Below, piece after piece: positions 23,301 to 29,490 of a stretch of DNA of 32,359 nt (its first letter is position 1; every line of letters starts with the position of its first letter). The notes under the pieces are model-generated. The model was given only the letters and a program-made list of their open reading frames with translations. It was not told where the DNA came from and searched no databases. Source of the DNA: an uncultured Clostridia bacterium (lineage in GTDB: Bacteria > Bacillota > Clostridia > TANB77 > CAG-508); assembly GCA_944389745.1 (NCBI GenBank), contig CALXNM010000017.1, forward strand, positions 1 through 32,359. The letters run 5' to 3'. A program made the translations under genes and the position numbers.

Positions 23301-26209
23301 ATTCAACACCAGATAATGATAAAGATGGTGAAGACGATATAGATATTGAAAAAGTTAAATTAACATACTTTGATTTAGCTTTAAGAAAATTCATCACAAA
23401 AGTAAATGGAGAAAATGTAGAAGTAAGTAGAGAACCTGAAATAACAAGTGAAGCTATAGAAGATTTAGCAAATAGAACAACTACAACAGCAGATAAATTA
23501 CATACAAAAACTCCTATACAAGTAAATACTGGAGATACAGTAACATATACAATAAGAGTATATAACGAAGGTAAAGAAGCAGGATATGCAACAGAAGTAA
23601 CAGATTATTTACCAGAAGGATTAAGATTCATTGAGGATAGTCAAGTAAACAGAGACAATGGTTGGACAAATCCAAATGGAGACGGAAGAACAATAGTTAC
23701 TACAGCTTTATCAGATGATTTAATAGAAGATTTTGATGGAGAAACAATAGATTATGTAGATTTAGAAATAGAATGTGAAGTTGTAGCTACAAAACAAAAT
23801 GCAAGTACAAGTTTAAAGAATGTTGCTGAGATAACAGGAGAAAAAGACTCAGAAGGAAACGAAGTAAATGATATAGATTCAACACCTGACAACTTAACAG
23901 ATGACCAAAAAAATAATTATAATCCAGGAACATCAGAACAAGGACATGGATATGAAGATGATGATGATTATGAGGAATTAGTAATACCTGGAGCTACAGG
24001 TGATTATGAAATAAAATTAATAAAACAAAATGGTATATCAGATAGATTAAAAAATGCAACATTTAAGATAGAAGAATTAAATTCAGATGGAACAGTTATA
24101 AATACATACGATAATTTAACAACAAATGATTCTGGAGAAGTTGTAACAGGAAAAATTAAGATAACATCAGAAGGAACACATAGATATGTTATAACAGAAA
24201 CAGTGGCACCAGAAGGATATAATTTGTTACCAGAACCAATAGAAATAGAGATAGATGTTAAATTAATAAACGGAAGTTATGTAATAACAGCGCAAAGAAT
24301 AAATGGTGAAATTGTAAATCTACAAGTAGTAGATGGAAATATTATTGAAGTAACAATAGAAAACAACATTTTTGATTTAGCATTAAGAAAATTCATCACA
24401 GGAGTGAATGATGAAGAAGTAACAAACAGAGTACCAGTATTCCACAATGAAAATGGAGAATACACATATGAACATACAAAGGACCCTGTTGAAGTCGCAA
24501 CAAACGATATAGTAATATATACATTAAGAATATATAACGAAGGAACACAGGCAGGGTATGCAGACGAGGTAAAAGATGATTTACCAGAAGGTTTAGAGTT
24601 TTTACCAGACAATGAAGTAAATACAGAATATAGATGGGTAATGTATGATGCAGAAGGAAATGTAACAGAAAATGTAGCAGATGCAGTAACAATAAGAACA
24701 GATTATTTATCAAAAGCACAAGCAGATGAGACAGGAAGAGATAATCTAATAGATGCATTTGATCCAAGCACCATGAGTGAACCAGACTATAAAGAAGTTA
24801 AAATAGCATTTAAAGTAACAGAACCAAATACATCAGATAGAATAATAATCAACACAGCAGAAATATCAGATGATAGTGATGAAGATGGAAACCCTGTAGA
24901 TGATAAAGACTCAACACCAGACAATGATGAGCCAGGTGAAGATGATATAGATATAGAAAAAGTAAAAGTAAAATATTTTGACTTGGCACTTAGAAAATTT
25001 ATCACAGGAGTGAATGATGAAGAAGTAACAAACAGAGTACCAATATTCCATAATAATAATGGTGAATATACTTATGAACATACAAAAGACCCAGTAGAAG
25101 TTGCAACAGGAGACACTATAATATATACAATAAGAGTGTATAATGAAGGTGAAATTGCAGGGTATGCAGATGAGGTAAAAGATGATTTACCAGAAGGTTT
25201 AGAGTTTTTACCAGACAATGAAGTAAATACAGAATATAGATGGGTAATGTATGATGCAAATGGAAATGAAACAACTAATGTACAAGATGCAGTAACAATA
25301 AGAACAGATTATTTATCAAAAGCACAAGAAGATGAGACAGGAAGAGATAATTTAATAGATGCATTTGACCCAGAAACAATGACTCAACCAGACTATAGAG
25401 ATGTAAAAATAGCATTTAAAGTAACAGAACCAAATACATCAGACAGAGTATTAATCAACACAGCAGAAATTTCTGATGATAGTGATGAAGATGGAGACGA
25501 TGTAGAAGACCATGACTCAACACCTGACAATGATAAAGATGGTGAAGATGACATCGATATAGAAAAGGTAAAAGTAACATACTTCGATTTAGCATTAAGA
25601 AAAATAATATCAAAAGTAACAATGATATTAGATGGAAAAACATATGTGGAACAAACAGGACATAAATTTGAAGATGACCCAGAAGAAGTTGTAAAAGTTG
25701 AGTTAGGAAATCATAAGATAGAAACAGCAGTAATTAAATTCACATATCAAATAAGAATAACAAACGAAGGTAAAAAGGCAGGATATGCAGAAGAGATAAC
25801 AGACTACATACCAGAAGGATTAGAATTTAAGGCAGAAGATAATGAAGGCTGGACACTATCAAAAGATGGAAAGACAATAACAACAACACAACTAAGCAAT
25901 ACATTATTACAACCAGGAGACAGTGTAGTAATAGAAGTAACATTTAGATGGATAAATGGACAAAAGAACTTAGGGGTAAAAACAAACTGGGCAGAAATCT
26001 CAGAGGATAGTGATGAAAATCATAATCCAGTAGAAGATATAGATTCAACACCAAATAACTTCAAAAAAGGAGAAGACGATATAGATGATGCATCAGTAGT
26101 ATTATCAATAGTATCTGGTGTAGGAGGACATTATATAGGAGTAATAACTGGAGTACTAGTTATACTTGGAACTGGATTAGTCCTAATTAGAAGGTTCGTA
26201 TTAAGGTAA
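20339..26209 (+). CDS. Giant thioester-domain surface adhesin with seven FDL repeats and one SpaA-like domain (adhesin 2)
   Basis: A 1956-residue paralogue of adhesin 1. Signal peptide about 1-29 (ending SNAAEG); thioester domain with C76 (IYCLKGG) and Q180 (V-Q-Q-L-A-I-W). FDL repeats begin at F396, F602, F809, F1011, F1345, F1547 and F1749. Between the fourth and fifth is a Cna-B/SpaA-like domain (about 1222-1340: YEIKLIKQNG, ATFKIEELN, ITETVAPEGYNLL), absent from adhesin 1; K in KLIKQ and E of ETVAPEGY are the usual isopeptide and catalytic positions. Calcium-type DNDKDGEDD loops start at D992 and recur before later repeats. The last repeat and the C-terminal helix with RRFVLR are almost the same as in adhesin 1, again with no LPXTG motif. 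The ribosome site (AGGGAAG, 20324-20330) is weaker than in adhesin 1. The two proteins could form one surface fibre system or be alternative adhesins. Confidence 0.85.
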   Translation: MKKITNAILIMLMTFLIIFVGGSYNMSNAAEGSKYLTIKMLRKSGYGYKAIEKNVWKIVETNSSGGSVSYDNTIYCLKGGPGFGSSDFGSGNPTLRHYTKYFDMKDPSSIPSPYVNALPNVNSNTYKALLWLLENVYVPAKSGASTEEQQAAKEYRDLLLDNADLAGSYLTDDDIDVVQQLAIWHFTNDGDAFDVGDTGNFELWINQVAGQDSGYNPLSDEKGAGAVDGWDRKEEAKMLYKYLIKQAEANAPNYQVKTASQPYEIANQTQTIREEGNNYIIGPYRINQISDTEGTITATFKNGQGQTLNPTFQNASGGRINSIADTIGKDFYIVVPKTTNVDKVIFSISGSYFNTKITYWAVEGASSSEQPVVIVEREKEDYNDSTEFNKPEDKIFDLALRKFITSINGKAPSTSRVPQISSSTINDLEAERITTATKTHTKTPLQVATGDSVVYTIRVYNEGEIDGKATEITDYLPSGLSLKSGSSINTQYGWKSGSNGAVTTSYLSGQTIKAFNGSTIDYKDVQIECEVTAKVSDANINLKNVAEITGATNDENKPDRDSTPNNLTETQKNNYNPGTSEQGYGYEDDDDYEELVMPGKYFDLALRKFISSVDGKSVNRAPSVDVSKLAAGTATTATYNHSKTPVAVKVGDEVIYTIRVYNEGQLDGIVTEITDHLPANLEFVNDSFNTSRGWSVSGDGRTVTTNYLSGKTISAFNGSTLDYEDVQIKCKVKDTAVAGEKLTNIAEISNFTDSEGDVVTDRDSQADNVTLPSDTTLPNYKDTEINRGDSYIPGQQDDDDFEKVLVQKFDLALRKFITGVNSESITNRVPVFHNNNGTYTYEHTKDPVEVENGDTVIYTLRIYNEGDIAGYAEEVKDDIPDGLEFLPDNTTNQNYRWVMYDAEGQVTENVQDAVTIRTDYLSKAQADATGRDNLIKAFDPSSMSEPDYKEVRIAFKVTEPNTSDRILINTAEISEDSDENGEPIDDIDSTPDNDKDGEDDIDIEKVKLTYFDLALRKFITKVNGENVEVSREPEITSEAIEDLANRTTTTADKLHTKTPIQVNTGDTVTYTIRVYNEGKEAGYATEVTDYLPEGLRFIEDSQVNRDNGWTNPNGDGRTIVTTALSDDLIEDFDGETIDYVDLEIECEVVATKQNASTSLKNVAEITGEKDSEGNEVNDIDSTPDNLTDDQKNNYNPGTSEQGHGYEDDDDYEELVIPGATGDYEIKLIKQNGISDRLKNATFKIEELNSDGTVINTYDNLTTNDSGEVVTGKIKITSEGTHRYVITETVAPEGYNLLPEPIEIEIDVKLINGSYVITAQRINGEIVNLQVVDGNIIEVTIENNIFDLALRKFITGVNDEEVTNRVPVFHNENGEYTYEHTKDPVEVATNDIVIYTLRIYNEGTQAGYADEVKDDLPEGLEFLPDNEVNTEYRWVMYDAEGNVTENVADAVTIRTDYLSKAQADETGRDNLIDAFDPSTMSEPDYKEVKIAFKVTEPNTSDRIIINTAEISDDSDEDGNPVDDKDSTPDNDEPGEDDIDIEKVKVKYFDLALRKFITGVNDEEVTNRVPIFHNNNGEYTYEHTKDPVEVATGDTIIYTIRVYNEGEIAGYADEVKDDLPEGLEFLPDNEVNTEYRWVMYDANGNETTNVQDAVTIRTDYLSKAQEDETGRDNLIDAFDPETMTQPDYRDVKIAFKVTEPNTSDRVLINTAEISDDSDEDGDDVEDHDSTPDNDKDGEDDIDIEKVKVTYFDLALRKIISKVTMILDGKTYVEQTGHKFEDDPEEVVKVELGNHKIETAVIKFTYQIRITNEGKKAGYAEEITDYIPEGLEFKAEDNEGWTLSKDGKTITTTQLSNTLLQPGDSVVIEVTFRWINGQKNLGVKTNWAEISEDSDENHNPVEDIDSTPNNFKKGEDDIDDASVVLSIVSGVGGHYIGVITGVLVILGTGLVLIRRFVLR
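21524..26090 (+). repeat. Array of seven ~600-bp FDL-repeat coding units interrupted by a SpaA-like unit
   Basis: Units start at about 21524, 22142, 22763, 23369, 24371, 24977 and 25583; the SpaA-like segment is about 24002-24360. Units 5 and 6 share long near-identical DNA, suggesting recent tandem duplication. The last unit matches the last unit of adhesin 1. Confidence 0.8.
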
Positions 26210-26239
26210 AACATCAGAAATAAAAATTAAATAAAATAC

Positions 26240-26279
26240 AAATATCCCTAGATAAATATTTATCTGGGGATATTTTTTT
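26240..26279 (+). terminator. Terminator of adhesin 2
   Basis: A 17-bp stem (AAATATCCCTAGATAAA / TTTATCTGGGGATATTT, one G-U pair, 2-base loop) is followed by further T residues. Confidence 0.85.
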
Positions 26280-26287
26280 AATAAATA

Positions 26288-26316
26288 TTTACATTAAAAA
26301 AAGCATATGATATAAT
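26288..26316 (+). promoter_or_regulatory. Promoter of the Ig-like/CmpB/GGDEF operon
   Basis: TTTACA (26288-26293), 17-base spacer, TATAAT (26311-26316), about 26 bases before the start codon. Confidence 0.7.
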
Positions 26317-26341
26317 CCTAGGTGTAAATGGAGGAAAATTA

Positions 26342-27298
26342 ATGAACCAAATTTTAGTAACTGAGGTTGATAAAAAGAAGAAAAAGAAAAAAAACAGAAA
26401 TACTACTACATCAATAGAAATTGCTAAAATAGTTAGATTTTTTGCGGTTTTTATAATAATTTTTGGTTTATGTTTAATTGGTCATAGTTCATATGCTTTA
26501 TACAGAGATACTAAAGCTAGTAATACAGAAAATTTAGCAAGTATAAGTATTACTAGAATAAATGATACATTAAATGTAGATGTACAAAGTGTATATAATA
26601 TAGAAAACTTTAAATATAGTTGGGAAAACTCTGAACAAAGGTCAATTCCTGAAAATTCAAAAAGTTTTCAAGAAGAAATAATATTACCATCAGAAAATAG
26701 TATATTAACTATAATTCTTGAGGATGAAACAGGAAGAGCTGTAACATATACCAAAGATATAATCATGGATGGAATAGATATAGCCAAACCAACAATAAGT
26801 ATAGATCAACAAGCAACAAGTATAAGAATAAAAGCAGAAGATGAAACAGAAATTGATTATATGACATATAAAATAGATAATGGCGAAGAAATAAGAATAG
26901 ATAAAAATAATCCAGCCGATAAAACAATAGAATATGCAATAACACAAGCAGAAATAGGAAGAGGTACACATACAATAACAGTTACAGCAGTAGACTCTTC
27001 TGGAAATACTGCAACAGATGAGAGTGAAGTAGTAATATCTACAGAAAGACCTGAAATTAAGAATTTATATGTAAATCAAGAAACAGGAGAATTAATGATT
27101 GAGGCAGCTGATGCAGATGGAATACAATCAATTGAGGTTAATTTAAATGGAGCAGTTTATAAAATGGATGATGTTAACAGAACAGAAGCAACATTTACAT
27201 TAGACTTGGTTGAAGGTACTAATACATTTAGCATCAAAGTAGAAAATGTGAATGGACTTTCTGTAACTGGATCAATGGAGTTTCAATATGCAAGATAA
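26342..27298 (+). CDS. Membrane-anchored protein with Ig-like extracellular domains
   Basis: A 318-residue protein starting after ATGGAGGAAAATTA. A cytoplasmic tail with a run of seven lysines (residues 11-17) leads to a membrane helix (about 31-53) and an extracellular part of two or three Ig-like/bacterial beta-sandwich units: about 60-140 (ITRINDTLNVDVQSVYNIEN...), 145-232 (KPTISIDQQATSIRIKAEDE... GTHTITVTAVDSSGNTAT) and 235-318 (RPEIKNLYVNQ... LVEGTNTFSIKVENVNGL). The pattern of alternating strands and the 'GTHTITVTAVDSSGN' motif are typical of Ig-like domains of the Big/HYR type. No sorting signal or enzyme motif. It overlaps the next gene by 11 bases, so the two are translationally coupled. 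An A8 run (26387-26394) lies in the Lys tract. Confidence 0.65.
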   Translation: MNQILVTEVDKKKKKKKNRNTTTSIEIAKIVRFFAVFIIIFGLCLIGHSSYALYRDTKASNTENLASISITRINDTLNVDVQSVYNIENFKYSWENSEQRSIPENSKSFQEEIILPSENSILTIILEDETGRAVTYTKDIIMDGIDIAKPTISIDQQATSIRIKAEDETEIDYMTYKIDNGEEIRIDKNNPADKTIEYAITQAEIGRGTHTITVTAVDSSGNTATDESEVVISTERPEIKNLYVNQETGELMIEAADADGIQSIEVNLNGAVYKMDDVNRTEATFTLDLVEGTNTFSIKVENVNGLSVTGSMEFQYAR

Positions 27299-28073
27299 AA
27301 TAATATTTTATTTTATAATATATTCTTTTTTAGGATGGTGCTTGGAATCAATTTATAAAACTATAATATCGAAAAAACCAATAAATAGTGGATTTTTATA
27401 TGGACCATTTTGTCCAATGTATGGAATTGGAGCAATAATGATGCTTGGCTTAAGCACACTGTCACATAATGTTATAGTAATATTTATATTAAGTTTCTTT
27501 GTATTTTCTATTTGGGAATATATTGTAGCAATAGTTCTTGAAAAATGTTTTAAAGCCAAGTATTGGGATTATTCAAACCTGAAATTCAATATAAAAGGAA
27601 GAGTATGTTTGAAGAATTCCATATATTGGGGAATTTTAGGCGTGGCTCTAGTATTTGTAATTCAGCCATTAATAGAAAAATTAACAAATTATATACCAGA
27701 GCAAATTTTAATATATGTGGAAATTATCTTAACAATAGCTATTCTGTTAGATGCAATTATAACAATATTCAAGATAATGGTTGTAGATAAGAGGATAGAA
27801 GAGCTATTTGAAATAGGAAACACATTAAAAGAAAAAATGAAAGAACTAAAAGAGGAGAAACACTTAGAAAATACATCTAAAGAACATATTCAGAATTTAA
27901 TTGAAGATTTAAAAACAAGACAAGAAATATTAAAAATAAAAATATATAAAAGAATTATTAAACTAAAGAAAGCATTCCCAGAAATGCATTCTGAAAACAT
28001 AACAAAATTTTTAAAACAAAAGAATTTATTAGAAGACATTAAGGATAAAATAAAGAAATATAAGGAGAGATAA
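27288..28073 (+). CDS. CmpB-type (putative ABC-transporter type IV) membrane protein with C-terminal coiled coil
   Basis: A 261-residue protein starting inside the end of the previous gene. The membrane part carries the signatures of the PF06541-type family: YSFLGWCLESIYKT, GFLYGPFCPMYGIGA, IWEYIVAIVLEKCF, YWDYSNLKFNIKGRVCLKNS, YWGILG. About five membrane helices (5-20, 40-60, 64-85, 115-133, 142-165) are followed by a Lys/Glu-rich helical tail (165-261) with heptad-like spacing, likely a cytosolic coiled coil. The Pfam name suggests a transporter, but function is not established. It ends one base before the start of the GGDEF gene, so all three form an operon. Confidence 0.75.
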   Translation: MQDKIIFYFIIYSFLGWCLESIYKTIISKKPINSGFLYGPFCPMYGIGAIMMLGLSTLSHNVIVIFILSFFVFSIWEYIVAIVLEKCFKAKYWDYSNLKFNIKGRVCLKNSIYWGILGVALVFVIQPLIEKLTNYIPEQILIYVEIILTIAILLDAIITIFKIMVVDKRIEELFEIGNTLKEKMKELKEEKHLENTSKEHIQNLIEDLKTRQEILKIKIYKRIIKLKKAFPEMHSENITKFLKQKNLLEDIKDKIKKYKER

Positions 28074-28074
28074 A

Positions 28075-29055
28075 ATGGCTCAGGATATTTATATAATAGA
28101 TGATAATGATGAGCTAAAGAAAATCATTTTAAGTCTATTTAAAGATGAAAAAGATTATAAAATTAAATTAAAGAAGGTATCAACAGATAATATTGATGAT
28201 GCACTAAAAAATATTCCTTCCCTTATCATAATTAATGAAGATGGAATAGAAGAAAACATAATAGAAGTATGTAAAAGAATAAGACAAAATGAAGATAACA
28301 GTATTACTCCAATAATTGTTGTATCATCAAATAAAAGTAAGGAACATAAAATAGAGGTATTAAAAGAATGTGTGGAACATTATATAAAATATCCTATAGA
28401 TAATGAATATTTGTATTATACAATAAAAAACATTATAAGATTATTAGACATAAATAGAAGGGTAAGCCCATTAACAGGATTACCTGGAAATGTGCAAATT
28501 CAAGCAGAAATGAAGAAAAGATTACTTAATAAAGAAGAATTTGTAATGCTTTACTTTGACTTAGATAACTTTAAAGCATATAATGATGTTTATGGCTTCT
28601 TAAATGGAGACGAAGTTATTAAATTTACAGCAAAAACAATAACAAACAACATAGAAAAATACTCTACAAGTGGCAACACTTTCATAGGACATATAGGTGG
28701 AGATGATTTTGTAGGAATTATATCTATAGAAGATGATTATGAAAAAATATGCCAAAATATAATTGCAGAGTTTGATAAAGGAGTGCCTAAATTCTTTAGT
28801 AAAGAAGATTTAAAAAGAGGATATTTAGAAGTACCTAATAGGAAATGTGTAGTAGAAGAATTTCCATTAATATCACTTTCAATAGGTGTGGTTGTAGCAC
28901 ATAAAGATAGATTTAATAATGTTTTGGAAATAGGAGAAATAGGAGCACAAGTTAAACATATGGCCAAAACTACAATGGGAAGTGCTTATGCTATAGATAG
29001 AAGAAAAAATGAAAAAATACAATGCAGTACTAATACAATGCAAAACTGCAAATAG
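28075..29055 (+). CDS. Degenerate receiver domain fused to GGDEF (putative diguanylate cyclase)
   Basis: A 326-residue cytosolic protein. Residues 1-125 follow the response-regulator fold (IYIIDDNDE with D9/D10; VVSSN; HYIKYPI with the conserved Lys), but the phosphoacceptor position is N54 (LIIINEDG), so phosphorylation is unlikely. Residues about 135-315 are a GGDEF domain: SPLTGLPGN, YFDLDNFKAYNDVYGFLNGDEVI with the metal-binding and base-binding residues, active-site loop G208-G-D-D-F212 (GGDDF, a conservative variant) and LSIGV. No RxxD inhibitory site is seen before the loop. It could make c-di-GMP, or bind GTP without catalysis. The start follows TAAGGAGAGATAAA. The adhesin neighbours make a role in surface attachment plausible, by inference only. 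Confidence 0.8.
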   Translation: MAQDIYIIDDNDELKKIILSLFKDEKDYKIKLKKVSTDNIDDALKNIPSLIIINEDGIEENIIEVCKRIRQNEDNSITPIIVVSSNKSKEHKIEVLKECVEHYIKYPIDNEYLYYTIKNIIRLLDINRRVSPLTGLPGNVQIQAEMKKRLLNKEEFVMLYFDLDNFKAYNDVYGFLNGDEVIKFTAKTITNNIEKYSTSGNTFIGHIGGDDFVGIISIEDDYEKICQNIIAEFDKGVPKFFSKEDLKRGYLEVPNRKCVVEEFPLISLSIGVVVAHKDRFNNVLEIGEIGAQVKHMAKTTMGSAYAIDRRKNEKIQCSTNTMQNCK

Positions 29056-29140
29056 AAAATAAATAATTAAAAAATAATAATAAAAATATAATGATAAAAA
29101 AATAATAATAAATAATTATCTAAAATAAAAAGCAGAACAT

Positions 29141-29185
29141 AAAAAAGAGGAAACACTACGGAAATAAGTAAATTCCTCTTTTTTT
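29141..29185 (+). terminator. Terminator of the GGDEF operon
   Basis: AAAAAAGAGGAA (29141-29152) pairs perfectly with TTCCTCTTTTTT (29173-29184); the loop is 20 bases. The T-run is part of the descending arm. Confidence 0.75.
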
Positions 29186-29413
29186 ATTATGCTTAAATTT
29201 ATTATAAGCAAAAATAAAAGAAAGAAACAAAAAGCCAGAAAACACTGATATACCAATGGAAGCAAAGAAATCAAAATAACAATACAAATAAAAAAGAAAA
29301 AAGCACAATTAGTAAAACAATTAAAAAATGTAATATAAATTTAATAATTAATGAAAAACAAAAGCTCCGTAAGAAAAACAGAATTATGTAGACAAAAGTC
29401 GAAAAACAAGATA
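29186..29413 (+). promoter_or_regulatory. Non-coding leader region of the third surface gene with shared elements
   Basis: A very A-rich gap without a credible gene. It contains one TGTAATAT (29329-29336) and, 38 bases on, CCGTAAG (29367-29373), the same two elements in the same order as upstream of both adhesins (37 bases apart before adhesin 2, 57 before adhesin 1). Confidence 0.4.
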
Positions 29414-29442
29414 TTTACATAGTTATAGCAAATATTTATAAT
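29414..29442 (+). promoter_or_regulatory. Promoter of the third surface gene
   Basis: TTTACA (29414-29419), 17-base spacer, TATAAT (29437-29442), about 50 bases before the ATG at 29491. The promoter is intact although the reading frame is not. Confidence 0.75.
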
Positions 29443-29490
29443 ATAATTATAAAAATAACTGAAACTATGTAAAAAACGGAGGACAACTAT

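Noticed and set aside
15782-26000. Many minus-strand open frames of 60-137 codons inside the adhesin genes
   Set aside because: They are Leu/His-rich shadows caused by the repeated, low-stop codon pattern of the plus-strand repeats; no ribosome sites or recognisable domains.
15703-26209. CRISPR-like or satellite array
   Set aside because: The periodicity (~600 bp) is in-frame protein-domain repetition, not short repeats with spacers.
26387-26394. A8 run in the poly-Lys tract of the Ig-like protein as a second phase-variation site
   Set aside because: The frame is intact and A-runs of this length are expected in such AT-rich DNA; no positive evidence of switching.
29189-29248. Small open frame of 19 codons (MLKFIISKNK...) after the GGDEF operon terminator
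   Set aside because: No ribosome site, begins at the edge of a terminator T-run, composition is that of A-rich spacer.
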